The notes under the pieces are model-generated. The model saw only the letters and a list, made by a program, of their open reading frames with translations. It was not told where the DNA came from and did not search any database. The translations under genes were made by a program, and so were the position numbers. This document shows, one piece after another, positions 17,175 through 25,419 of a DNA stretch of 64,000 nucleotides. Every line of letters begins with the position of its first letter. The stretch's first letter is position 1. The DNA is from Parazoarcus communis (lineage in GTDB: Bacteria; Pseudomonadota; Gammaproteobacteria; Burkholderiales; Rhodocyclaceae): contig NZ_CP022188.1 in assembly GCF_003111665.1 (NCBI RefSeq), forward strand, positions 744,001 to 808,000, read 5' to 3'.

Positions 17175-18515
17175 CTAAAAACTCGCTGCAACTGTTACGA
17201 CAAATTCGCTTGCAGCATCCTCAGACACTTGCCACATGCCGATGCCGAGTCCTTTAATCTTTGAAACAAGCACGGGGTGTGGATGGTGGCTACGGCCCGT
17301 TGCAGCACAGGAAATAGTCATCGCATGCGAGGCCTCTTCGAGTACCTCACTGTGAACGCTTGAGTTGCTTCCATGGTGAGGCAGGAGAAAAGTTCCGGTC
17401 TCCTTTAATAACTGGCTATAGCGCCGTAGCCACGCCGAGCGGGTGTTGCGACTCTTGAGATCCGCGTCGCCAGTACTGATCCAACCTGCTCGTTCTGGAT
17501 AGAAAAGTGGTTCCGATACGAGTGCAGAGGGGATATAGTGCCACCTCACGTGCAGAGGCCAGTGCGCGTGGTAGTACCCTGACCCCAACGTCTGTATTTC
17601 CCACACATCGCCCCGACCGGGGAAGGGGCCGCTGTAGAGCGATAAGGAAGGCTTGTTATTGTTCGAGGAAAGGAGGGCGTAGCACCTCTTGAGATTTTCG
17701 CGCTTTGCCACATCAGTTAGCGCGGCGAACAACCGTCTCGCGAATGCAGGAGTGGCAATCGCTTCGGTATCCGGCACACTCAACGTCGTTCGGACCGCCT
17801 TCAGAAACGCTTTTACTCGGTCCTCGGGAAACGGATGAACATACGGCACAAAGAGCCAAGTCAACTGTGAAGCAGAGCCTATAGAGAGATCTACCTCGAA
17901 CGCACTTGAGGATGGCAGCACGCTTGCCGATATCTTTGTCGTGGGAAGATGCACCGGACTACTTGCGGAAGAGTGAACTAAACACTTGAGGCGGCGAGGC
18001 TCTTGCCGCTGATTGGGGGCAAGAGGCTCACCCACCTGGAGTGGACTCGGCGAATCTGGGCCGAAGGGAGGAGCAGAGTCATCTCCCGGCGTATCCCGAC
18101 TCAGGAATAGCACACGTTTGACGCCTCTATCGGCGAACCAGGTAGCCGGGTTGCGCAAGAAGTTTTTCAGACCGCCGGGAATGCCGCCGCGATTGAGTTC
18201 CTCGCACACTATTGCCGTCATGTTGAGCGGATCTAGGCAAGGTAGAACGACCGTGTCGACATCAACTTTACTAAGCAAGAGATCTATTCCATTCACATGA
18301 TCAGCGTCGAGATGAGAGATGAACAGTATGTCTACCGCTCTGTCTTCCAGCGCATCGATGCCTTGCCGAAGGTGTTCTCTATTCACCGATCCACAGTCAA
18401 ACGCTATCTTGAAGGCGTAGGGTGGTCTTGGGGCATCGCGTACAACGATCTCCGAAGTCATAAGGCCGCCTTGACCCACGGCCATTTGACGAGTCGTCAC
18501 CCGTGCTTCTAGCAT
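17175..18515 (-). CDS. metallo-beta-lactamase-fold hydrolase (ComEC-type MBL domain), unknown role
   Basis: This 446-residue protein begins with a VGQGG segment and a CGS turn. The metal-binding motif SHLDADHVNG follows (H68, D70, D72, H73). A second histidine pair lies in LPHHGSNSSVH near residue 378. The fold is that of soluble MBL domains related to the ComEC/Rec2 C-terminus, but there are no competence-channel helices, so it is a stand-alone hydrolase, perhaps a nuclease or phosphodiesterase. A long insert (about residues 150-330) separates the two metal motifs. The start has a good AGAGGA Shine-Dalgarno. It is convergent with the RloC-like gene, 184 bp apart, inside the same repeat-bounded island, which suggests shared cargo. 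Function is not known. Confidence 0.75.
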   Translation of the reverse strand: MLEARVTTRQMAVGQGGLMTSEIVVRDAPRPPYAFKIAFDCGSVNREHLRQGIDALEDRAVDILFISHLDADHVNGIDLLLSKVDVDTVVLPCLDPLNMTAIVCEELNRGGIPGGLKNFLRNPATWFADRGVKRVLFLSRDTPGDDSAPPFGPDSPSPLQVGEPLAPNQRQEPRRLKCLVHSSASSPVHLPTTKISASVLPSSSAFEVDLSIGSASQLTWLFVPYVHPFPEDRVKAFLKAVRTTLSVPDTEAIATPAFARRLFAALTDVAKRENLKRCYALLSSNNNKPSLSLYSGPFPGRGDVWEIQTLGSGYYHAHWPLHVRWHYIPSALVSEPLFYPERAGWISTGDADLKSRNTRSAWLRRYSQLLKETGTFLLPHHGSNSSVHSEVLEEASHAMTISCAATGRSHHPHPVLVSKIKGLGIGMWQVSEDAASEFVVTVAASF

Positions 18516-18636
18516 TAAGTGTTCCTCTATCGATTGAATTCGGCTTAATCATAAGCTACGACAGTGGTCTGCGAGGAGCCGGTTTGTGCCCTTATGCAAA
18601 GCTATTTTCATATGGGCACGGAGTACGCATTCGCCA

Positions 18637-18732
18637 GAAAGGAAAGCTGCCGTTCGCGACCTCTCAAGGCTGAACGGCAGGTAAGCGGCGGATTACTGCC
18701 CGATTGAGCGCATCAAACCAACGGCCGTTAGG
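18637..18732 (-). repeat. third, truncated copy of the island repeat
   Basis: About 96 bp align with 21701-21798 in the same orientation (AAGCTGYCGTTCG, then CGGCAGGTAA/CGACAGGTAA, then ACCAACGGC). The match stops exactly where the IS1182-family terminal repeat begins, so this copy appears to have been cut by that insertion. It lies just beyond the start of the MBL gene, so the RloC-MBL pair alone is bracketed by inverted copies. Confidence 0.75.
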
Positions 18733-18751
18733 GGTCCAGACTGTGTCAAAA

Positions 18752-18789
18752 CCCCCTTTATGATATGATGTATGAATAGATAAAGGGGG
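18752..18789 (+). promoter_or_regulatory. inverted repeat covering the IS1182 transposase ribosome-binding site
   Basis: CCCCCTTTAT (18752-18761) and ATAAAGGGGG (18780-18789) form a perfect 10-bp stem. The 3' arm contains the G-rich Shine-Dalgarno five bases before the transposase ATG. In transcripts entering from outside the element the site would be sequestered, a known way for insertion sequences to limit impinging expression (inference). Confidence 0.55.
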
Positions 18790-18794
18790 CTGAC

Positions 18795-20231
18795 ATGAAG
18801 CGTTTCGTTCAAAGCGAAAACCGAAATCAAGCCGTGTTGCTCCCTGAACATCTGGATGACTACGTCACAGAAGACAACCCGGTGCGCGTCGTTGATGCTT
18901 TCGTTGAGCAGCTCGATTTGCGCAAGCTCGGATTCGAGGCCGTTGATCGCGCATCGAATGGTCGTCCTGCCTACCATCCGGCAGTCCTTCTCAAGATCTA
19001 TATCTACGGCTACCTCAATCGGATCCAGTCCAGCCGACGGTTAGAACGCGAGGCAGGCCGTAACCTTGAATTGATCTGGCTGACCAGCCGACTGGCGCCG
19101 GACTTCAAGACCATCGCGAACTTTCGCAAGGAGAACGGCCCGGCGATCCGCAACGTCTGCCGTCAGTTCATCACGATTTGCCGAAAGCTCGAGCTGTTTT
19201 CGGAAGCCATGGTGGCAATCGACGGCAGCAAGTTCAAGGCGGTCAACAACCGGGACCGAAACTTCACCGCTAACAAAATTGAGCGGCGTCGCGAACAGAT
19301 CGAGGCAAGCATCGAGCGCTACTTGGCCGCGATCGAAACGGCCGACCGCCAGGAACCGGACATTGCCGAGGCGAAGACGACTCGCCTGCGGGATAAAATC
19401 GCCGTGCTCAAAGAGCAGATGGCGAAGCTCGGGGAAATCGAGACCCGCTTGAAGGAAACACCGGACAAGCAGATATCACTGACTGATCCCGACGCCCGGT
19501 CCATGGCAACCAGTGGCCGCGGTACCGGCACGGTAGGCTGCAACGTCCAGACTGCCGTCGACACCAAGCACCACCTGATCGTCGCGCACGAGGTAACCAA
19601 TGTAGGCCACGACCGCACCCAACTTGCCAACATGGCGATCCAGGCCAAGAAGGCGATGAGGGTGTCAGAGTTGAGCGTCGTTGCGGATCGTGGTTACTTC
19701 CGGGGCGAGGAGATTCTTGCCTGTGAGAAGGCCGACATTACCGCGTTCGTTCCCAAGCCAATGACTTCCAACTCAAAGGCCGAGGGTCGATTCGGCAAAG
19801 ACGACTTCATCTACGATCGCGATACGGATGAGTATCGCTGTCCTGCCGGAGAGCGCCTGATTTGGCGTTACCAGACTACCGAGAGTGAACTAACCGTCCA
19901 TCGCTACTGGAGTTCCCACTGCAAGCAGTGCGCTTTGAAATCTCAGTGCACGACCGGCAGCGAGCGGCGGGTCACACGCTGGCAGCATGAAGAAGTTCTC
20001 GAGTCGATGCAGAGGCGACTGGATCGGACGCCAGACGCGATGGCTATACGTCGAAAAACGGTCGAGCACCCATTTGGTACGCTCAAAGCCTGGATGGGCG
20101 CTACGCACTTTCTCACCCGAACGCTGGATCGAGTGCGTACCGAGATGAGCTTGCATGTGCTCGCATATAACCTGAAGCGAGTGATGAAAATCCTCGGAAA
20201 TGAAGCAGTAATGAAAGCAATTCGGGCCTGA
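18795..20231 (+). CDS. IS1182-family transposase
   Basis: This 478-residue DDE transposase appears intact. The N-terminal DUF772-type domain (VLLPEHLDDYVTEDNPVR, GRPAYHPAVLLKIYIYGYLN, SRRLEREAGRNLE) is characteristic of IS1182. Catalytic Asp residues are in VAIDGSKFKAVN and VVADRGYFRGEE, and the Glu is in EHPFGTLKAWMGATHF. A central coiled-coil-like insert (about residues 155-215) is normal for the group. The downstream part of the element was split by the IS5-family insertion 25 bp after the stop, which leaves the coding sequence untouched, so it may still be active in cis. Confidence 0.93.
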   Translation: MKRFVQSENRNQAVLLPEHLDDYVTEDNPVRVVDAFVEQLDLRKLGFEAVDRASNGRPAYHPAVLLKIYIYGYLNRIQSSRRLEREAGRNLELIWLTSRLAPDFKTIANFRKENGPAIRNVCRQFITICRKLELFSEAMVAIDGSKFKAVNNRDRNFTANKIERRREQIEASIERYLAAIETADRQEPDIAEAKTTRLRDKIAVLKEQMAKLGEIETRLKETPDKQISLTDPDARSMATSGRGTGTVGCNVQTAVDTKHHLIVAHEVTNVGHDRTQLANMAIQAKKAMRVSELSVVADRGYFRGEEILACEKADITAFVPKPMTSNSKAEGRFGKDDFIYDRDTDEYRCPAGERLIWRYQTTESELTVHRYWSSHCKQCALKSQCTTGSERRVTRWQHEEVLESMQRRLDRTPDAMAIRRKTVEHPFGTLKAWMGATHFLTRTLDRVRTEMSLHVLAYNLKRVMKILGNEAVMKAIRA

Positions 20232-20252
20232 TGCAGGCTCTATTTCTTTCTT

Positions 20253-20256
20253 TTAA
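20253..20256. repeat. target-site duplication TTAA, left copy
   Basis: TTAA at 20253-20256 and again at 21581-21584 immediately flanks the IS5-family element on both sides, as expected for a 4-bp target duplication. Confidence 0.65.
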
Positions 20257-21580
20257 CAGGGTGATGCAAAAGTCAGTGAACGATCCATCAAGCTGCTTGT
20301 CATAGAACCATCTCCAAACTCCTTGTACTGCAACGATGCGCGGCCAACTCGACCCCCAGTCCTCGATGTTCCATTATTTCTCGCCGGAATCGCGTGTGCC
20401 TGCCGATCATCCGCTGCGACGGGTGAAGCGTTTGGCGGATCGAGCCCTTGGTTTGATTTGCGCAGAATTGGATGCGCTTTACTCGTCGGTCGGCCGTCCG
20501 TCGATTCCGCCAGAGCGTCTGCTCAAGGCGCAATTGCTGATCGCGCTGTATTCGGTTCGCTCCGACCGGCAGTTCTGCGAACAACTCGACTACAACATCC
20601 TGTTCCGCTGGTTCCTCGACATGGATCTCGAGAGTCCGACGCTGGACCAATCGAATTTCAGCCGTCTGCGTGAGCGCCTGGTCGCCACTGACGTAGCCCG
20701 ACGCTTCTTCGACGAGGTCGTCAATCTGGCCCGGAAGCAGAATCTGCTGTCCTCGGACCATTTCACGGTAGACGGCACGCTGATCGACGCCTGGGCCTCG
20801 TTCAAGAGCTTCAAACGCAAGGACGGGACCCCGCCCAATGACGGTGATGATGGCACGGGGATGGTCGACTTCAAGGGCGAGAAGCGCTCGAACGCCACGC
20901 ATCAAAGCACAACGGACCCCGAGTCCCGCCTCATGAGAAAGGGCAACGGCCAGCCGGCCAAACTCAGCTACGGCGGACATGTGCTCATGGAAAATCGCAA
21001 CGGGTTGTGCGTCGATATCCTCATCACCGAATCGATTCAGGCCGAGCACCGTGCGGCCCGGCAGTTGCTCACGCGAGCGCGACGCAGGCACATTCACCCC
21101 GAGACACTGGGTGCGGACAAGGGCTATCACGTGAAGGCGTTCGTCGAGCATCTGCGCGAGCATCAGATCCGTCCGCACATTGCACGCATCAAGGGTCGGA
21201 AGACACCTGGACTGGATGGGCGAACCACCCGGACCGAGGGCTACCGGGTCAGCCAGCGAAAGCGAAAGCGCGTTGAGGAAATATTCGGCTGGTTGAAAAC
21301 GGTCGGCGGGTTGAGAAAAACCCGCTTCATCGGCCAGGCGAAGACCCAGATGGCGGCCTTTATTTCCGGCGCTGCATACAACCTGCTCCGAATCGCGAAA
21401 TTGAGCGTTACGGAGGTAAAGGCATGAGTGCAGGCGCACAAAATAGCCTTCGCGGCCGCCGTTGCGGCCACGAAGGCTATTCGAAAGTGGCGAGAAAGCT
21501 ATTTCGGAAAACGATGTCACGATGAAATTCGACCTGAACCTCAATGCTGACGCGGAATCGCCGGTTTTTGCATCATCCTG
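20257..21580 (+). mobile_element. complete IS5-family insertion sequence nested in the IS1182 element
   Basis: The element is 1324 bp. Terminal inverted repeats CAGGGTGATGCAAAA (20257-20271) and CAGGATGATGCAAAA (reverse complement of 21566-21580) match at 14 of 15 positions, and TTAA is duplicated outside. It carries one intact transposase gene in the same direction as the host transposase. Intact ends and gene indicate a recent insertion. Confidence 0.85.
20336..21427 (+). CDS. IS5-family transposase
   Basis: This 363-residue transposase has an N-terminal DUF772 domain (MFHYFSPESRVPADHPLRR, GRPSIPPERLLKAQLLIALY, SDRQFCEQLDYNILFRWFL) and a DDE domain. Catalytic Asp residues are in FTVDGTLIDAW and LGADKGYH, and the Glu is in RVEEIFGWLKTVGGLRKTRF. 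It has normal length with no frameshift. It fills most of the nested 1.3-kb element. I see no second reading frame that would suggest programmed frameshifting. Confidence 0.92.
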   Translation: MRGQLDPQSSMFHYFSPESRVPADHPLRRVKRLADRALGLICAELDALYSSVGRPSIPPERLLKAQLLIALYSVRSDRQFCEQLDYNILFRWFLDMDLESPTLDQSNFSRLRERLVATDVARRFFDEVVNLARKQNLLSSDHFTVDGTLIDAWASFKSFKRKDGTPPNDGDDGTGMVDFKGEKRSNATHQSTTDPESRLMRKGNGQPAKLSYGGHVLMENRNGLCVDILITESIQAEHRAARQLLTRARRRHIHPETLGADKGYHVKAFVEHLREHQIRPHIARIKGRKTPGLDGRTTRTEGYRVSQRKRKRVEEIFGWLKTVGGLRKTRFIGQAKTQMAAFISGAAYNLLRIAKLSVTEVKA

Positions 21581-21700
21581 TTAAATGCAGTGACGCTGAT
21601 TTCTGAATCAATTTGGATAACTGTGCTTCACATGGCCGCTGCGGTGAACGCAGCAGAACGGAGTTTTTACACAGCCTGGGTCGTCAGTCCCCGCTCACAG

Positions 21701-21973
21701 AATGGAGAAGCTGTCGTTCGTCGTCACCTCGCAGGTGAGCGACAGGTAACCGGCGCATTGCCGCCTGATTGCGCGCACCGGACCAACGGCGGGTCAGGCC
21801 GATCACCAGCCAGTCACCGATGTCGCCCAAAGCCGAAGGACGCCCCCGAACGGCGATCCATGCGCAGATCGGGGGCAGGTAACTGTAAATCCAGGTAAAC
21901 GAAAACGCCCCGACGAGATGCCGGGGCGCTTTCAACTTTATTGCCACGTTTTCGACTTTATTGGCAAGGAACA
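21701..21973 (-). repeat. right copy of the ~270-bp island repeat
   Basis: This is the reverse complement of the left copy at 14343-14613. It ends 23 bp from the glmS stop. It includes the hairpin at 21901-21933 and a frame on the minus strand that stays open for 96 codons (21684-21974) with the peptide blocks CAWIA-RG, GDIGDWLVIG and RRW--A-N-A--RRLP, which are also found in the left copy. Confidence 0.85.
21901..21933 (-). terminator. hairpin at the end of glmS, within the right repeat arm
   Basis: GAAAACGCCCCG (21901-21912) pairs with CGGGGCGCTTTC (21922-21933) with one mismatch and a 9-nt loop. On the minus strand it is followed by GTTTAC. It lies 64 bp after the glmS stop and probably ends that operon. 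Confidence 0.5.
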
Positions 21974-21996
21974 AGCTCGCGCCGATCGCGGCCAGA

Positions 21997-23823
21997 TCAC
22001 TCCACCGTGACGCTCTTCGCCAGGTTCCGTGGCTTATCTACGTCCGTGCCCTTCACCAGCGCAGCGTGATAGGACAGCAACTGCAGTGCGATCACGTGCA
22101 GCACCGGCGACAGCATGCCGTAGTGCTCCGGCATGTGCAGGATGTGCACGCCTTCGGACTCGGGGATCTCGCTGCCGGCATCGGCGAACACATAGAGTTC
22201 TCCGCCTCGGGCGCGGACTTCCTGCAGGTTGGACTTGAGCTTTTCGAGCAGTTCGTCGGCCGGGGCAACTGCGATGACCGGCATGTCCTTGTCCACCAGC
22301 GCGAGCGGGCCGTGCTTGAGTTCGCCGGCGGCATAGGCTTCGGCGTGGATGTAGGAGATTTCCTTGAGCTTGAGCGCACCTTCCATCGCAATCGGCCAAT
22401 GGCGGCCGCGACCGAGGAAGAGTGCGTGCTCCTTGCTGGCGAAGCGCTGCGCCCAGGCTTCGATCTGCGGTTCAAGCTCAAGCACTTTCTGGATGGCGAC
22501 CGGCAGGTGACGCAAGGCGCTGAGGTAGTCGGCCTCGTCGGTCTCGGAGAGACGACCATTGATCTTGGCCAGCGACAGGGTGAGCAGGGCCAGCGCGGCA
22601 AGCTGGGTGGTGAAGGCCTTGGTCGACGCAACACCGATTTCAGGGCCTGCGCGGGTGATGAAGCGCAGGGCGGCTTCGCGCACGATGGCCGATTCGGGCA
22701 CGTTGCACACCGCGAGGGTGCGGGTCATGCCCAGCGCACTGGCATGCTTGAGCGCAGCCAGGGTATCGGCGGTTTCGCCTGACTGGGAAATTACCACCAC
22801 CAGGGTATCGGTTTCGGGCACTGACTTGCGGTAGCGGTATTCGCTGGCGATCTCGACCGTGCACGGGATGCCTGCGACCGACTCCAGCCAGTAGCGCGCG
22901 ACCAGACCGGCGTGGTAGCTGGTACCGCAGGCGAGTACGAGTACGCGACGCACACCGTCGAAAACCTCAGGGGCGCGCGCGCCGAAATGCAGCGGCGAGA
23001 TCGAGCCGCCACCGGCAATCATCTCCAGCGTATTGCCCAGTGCCTGCGGCTGCTCGAAGATTTCCTTCTGCATGTAATGGCGGAACTGACCCAGCTCGAC
23101 CGCATCGGCCGACAGACTGGAGATATGTACCTCGCGCTCGACCGGTGAGCCGTCGGGCAGCATGACGCGGTAGCTGTCGCGACGCAGTTCGGCCAGATCG
23201 CCGTCTTCGAGATACACCACCTTGCGCGTGACCTGCAGCAGCGCAGCGGTATCGGATGCGGCATACATGCCGTCCTCGCCAATACCGAGCAGCAGTGGCG
23301 AACCACGGCGCGCGACGATGGCGCGGAAGGGGTCGGCCTCGGACAGCACGCCGATGGCGTAGGCTCCGATCAGTTCGTTGGTTGCCAGACGCACCGCATC
23401 GAAGAGATCGGGCGTAGTCGCGAGCTTGCTGTGAATGAGGTGGGCGATGGCTTCGGTGTCGGTCTCGGACTCGAACACATAGCCACGCGCCTGCAGGCTG
23501 AGCTTGATCGACTCGAAGTTCTCGATGATGCCGTTATGCACCACTGCCAGCCCCGCCGAGATGTGCGGATGGGCGTTGCGCTCTGAGGGCACGCCGTGGG
23601 TTGCCCAGCGTGTGTGGGCAATGCCGATGTTGGCCGACAGTCCGGCCTGATCCGCGAGCGCCGCAAGCTCTGCAACGCGACCAGCCGAGCGCAGGCGGGT
23701 CAGCTCGCCGGACAACACCGCCAGCCCGGCGGAATCATAGCCACGATATTCGAGCTTGCGCAGGCCCTCGAGGAGCACGGGCACGACGTTGTTGGTGGCG
23801 ATTGCTGTGACGATACCGCACAT
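21997..23823 (-). CDS. glmS: glutamine--fructose-6-phosphate aminotransferase
   Basis: This 608-residue enzyme converts fructose-6-phosphate and glutamine to glucosamine-6-phosphate, the first committed step to UDP-GlcNAc for peptidoglycan and LPS. The N-terminal glutaminase domain starts MCGIVTA, with Cys2 as the processed nucleophile, and contains [17 protein letters not shown]. Two SIS sugar-isomerase domains follow ([22 protein letters not shown] and [18 protein letters not shown]), and the C-terminus is the usual [11 protein letters not shown]. It lies 48 bp downstream of glmU on the same strand, the standard glmUS pair. The right repeat arm lies immediately beyond its stop. Confidence 0.97.
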   Translation of the reverse strand: MCGIVTAIATNNVVPVLLEGLRKLEYRGYDSAGLAVLSGELTRLRSAGRVAELAALADQAGLSANIGIAHTRWATHGVPSERNAHPHISAGLAVVHNGIIENFESIKLSLQARGYVFESETDTEAIAHLIHSKLATTPDLFDAVRLATNELIGAYAIGVLSEADPFRAIVARRGSPLLLGIGEDGMYAASDTAALLQVTRKVVYLEDGDLAELRRDSYRVMLPDGSPVEREVHISSLSADAVELGQFRHYMQKEIFEQPQALGNTLEMIAGGGSISPLHFGARAPEVFDGVRRVLVLACGTSYHAGLVARYWLESVAGIPCTVEIASEYRYRKSVPETDTLVVVISQSGETADTLAALKHASALGMTRTLAVCNVPESAIVREAALRFITRAGPEIGVASTKAFTTQLAALALLTLSLAKINGRLSETDEADYLSALRHLPVAIQKVLELEPQIEAWAQRFASKEHALFLGRGRHWPIAMEGALKLKEISYIHAEAYAAGELKHGPLALVDKDMPVIAVAPADELLEKLKSNLQEVRARGGELYVFADAGSEIPESEGVHILHMPEHYGMLSPVLHVIALQLLSYHAALVKGTDVDKPRNLAKSVTVE

Positions 23824-23871
23824 GACGCTGATCCTTTGATCCGGACGCTGCAGACCGGCTGCAGACGAGGG

Positions 23872-25230
23872 TTACTTGGTTTTGACCGGTTTCTTCCAGC
23901 TGCTGATGCTGAGCTGTTTGGTACGCGAAACGGTGAGCTGCTCGGGCGGCGCATCCTTGGTGAGGGTGGTGCCCGCACCCAGCGTGGCACCACGCCCGAC
24001 TCTGACCGGTGCCACAAGCTGGGTGTCCGAGCCGATGAAAACGTCATCCTCGATGACGGTGCGGTGCTTGAACGCACCATCGTAATTGCAGGTAATGGTG
24101 CCGGCGCCGATATTCACGCGCTGACCGACATCCGCATCACCCACGTAGGCCAGATGATTGGCCTTGGAGTGATCGGCGACCACGCTGTTCTTGATCTCGA
24201 CGAAGTTGCCGACGTGCACATCCTGACCAAGCACCGTGCCCGGACGGGTGCGCGCATAGGGGCCGATGACGCAGGCTTCGCCCATGGTGGTGCTGTCGAG
24301 ATGCGAAAACGGTGCGACGCGGGTGCCTGCACCGATACGGCTGTCGCGCACCACGCAGTTGGCACCGATGACCACGCCATCGCCGAGTTCGACACGCCCT
24401 TCGAACACGCAGTTGATATCGATCTCGACGTCGCGCCCGCAGATCAGTTCGCCACGCACATCGATGCGGGCGGGATCGATCAGGGTCACGCCCTCGTCGA
24501 GCAGACGCCCTGCAATCGCAGCCTGATGCAGGCGCTCGAGCTGCGCGAGCTGGGACTTGCTGTTGACGCCAAGGGTCTCGGACACGGCGTCAGGTTGCAC
24601 CGTGACCACTTCGACATCCTCGGCCACGGCCATGCCGATGATGTCGGTCAGGTAATACTCGCCCTGGGCATTGTCGTTGCCGATACGCCCCAGCCAGTCA
24701 CGCAGGCGGGCAACCGGAGCGACGAGAATGCCGGTGTTGACTTCCCGCACCTGACGTTCGGCATCAGAGGCGTCCTTCTCTTCGACGATGCGCTGCACTC
24801 GACCCGCGCCATCGCGCAGGATGCGGCCGTATCCGGTGGGCTGTTCGAGTTCGACGGTAAGCAGCGCGAGTCGGCTCTTTCCCGCCGCCTGCGCCAAACG
24901 ACGGAGCGTCGGCACGCCGATCAGCGGCACATCGCCATACAGCACGAGCGCAAGCGAGCCGTCCGTCAGATGCGGCAAGGCCTGTTGCACTGCATGCCCG
25001 GTGCCCAGTTGCGGGGACTGCAGCGCCCAGGACAGATCCGGGGCATCGAGGCGCTCGCGGACGACTTCGCCACCGTGTCCGTACACCACGCAAATCCGTT
25101 TCGCATCAAGTTCACGGGCTGCACCCAGCACATGGGCCAGCATCGGCTTGCCTGCAATCGGCTGCAGCACCTTGGGCAGAACCGAACGCATGCGCTTGCC
25201 CTGACCCGCAGCGAGAATCACGACTTCCAT
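23872..25230 (-). CDS. glmU: bifunctional N-acetylglucosamine-1-phosphate uridyltransferase / glucosamine-1-phosphate acetyltransferase
   Basis: This 452-residue GlmU starts at the ATG at 25230 ([16 protein letters not shown]), which is the conserved uridylyltransferase motif. The longer frame upstream to 25407 is not GlmU-like. The N-terminal Rossmann-type domain (1-225) has LAAGQGKRM and GDVPL. The C-terminal left-handed beta-helix (about 250-450) has hexapeptide repeats and the acetyltransferase segment with [13 protein letters not shown] and [13 protein letters not shown]. The product is UDP-GlcNAc. It is transcribed away from the MaoC-Pta operon and ahead of glmS. Confidence 0.97.
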   Translation of the reverse strand: MEVVILAAGQGKRMRSVLPKVLQPIAGKPMLAHVLGAARELDAKRICVVYGHGGEVVRERLDAPDLSWALQSPQLGTGHAVQQALPHLTDGSLALVLYGDVPLIGVPTLRRLAQAAGKSRLALLTVELEQPTGYGRILRDGAGRVQRIVEEKDASDAERQVREVNTGILVAPVARLRDWLGRIGNDNAQGEYYLTDIIGMAVAEDVEVVTVQPDAVSETLGVNSKSQLAQLERLHQAAIAGRLLDEGVTLIDPARIDVRGELICGRDVEIDINCVFEGRVELGDGVVIGANCVVRDSRIGAGTRVAPFSHLDSTTMGEACVIGPYARTRPGTVLGQDVHVGNFVEIKNSVVADHSKANHLAYVGDADVGQRVNIGAGTITCNYDGAFKHRTVIEDDVFIGSDTQLVAPVRVGRGATLGAGTTLTKDAPPEQLTVSRTKQLSISSWKKPVKTK

Positions 25231-25325
25231 GGAGCATCCCGTGAGATTTATCGACGCGGATTTTAGCATGTGGCATGCCCCCGCCCTGTGACGCGTGCCC
25301 TGTTGTCGAAGTGATACGAAGTTCG

Positions 25326-25402
25326 TGCTGCAGTGCACTAAAACCCATCGGATTCCAACCTCCGTAATAATACTGAAAGTAGAATGGGCTTGTTGCAATG
25401 CA
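25326..25402. promoter_or_regulatory. two copies of a TGYTGCARTGCA motif bracketing the maoC-pta promoter region
   Basis: TGCTGCAGTGCA (25326-25337) and TGTTGCAATGCA (25391-25402) differ at two positions and lie 65 bp apart, upstream of the MaoC-Pta start. TTGC--TGCA-type sites resemble those recalled for PhaR, the polyhydroxyalkanoate-responsive repressor of betaproteobacteria. The assignment is inference. Confidence 0.4.
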
Positions 25403-25419
25403 CGCAAAAAGGGTCAGAT

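Larger units (their letters stand above)
18733..21682 (+). mobile_element. IS1182-family insertion sequence, interrupted by an IS5-family element
   Basis: Imperfect terminal inverted repeats can be read: the left end (18733-18755) and the reverse complement of the right end (21660-21682) share CCAG-R-CTGTGT-N-AAAAC, about 18 of 23 positions. Between them lie the transposase gene and, near the 3' end, a complete IS5-family element (20257-21580) with its target duplication. Without the inserted DNA the element would be about 1.6 kb, normal for IS1182. I find no matching target duplication outside the two ends. The left flank is a truncated repeat and the right flank leads into a full repeat copy. 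Confidence 0.75.

Noticed and set aside
17012..17257. Short plus-strand frame between the RloC-like and MBL genes
   Set aside because: It overlaps the end of the MBL gene, has low-complexity Arg/Pro/Ser composition and no convincing start signal.
18733..21682. Composite transposon formed by the two IS elements
   Set aside because: The two transposases belong to different families and one element is nested inside the other, so they cannot act as paired ends around cargo.
14343..21973. Prophage or integrative conjugative element
   Set aside because: There is no integrase, tRNA target, structural phage gene or conjugation gene in the island.
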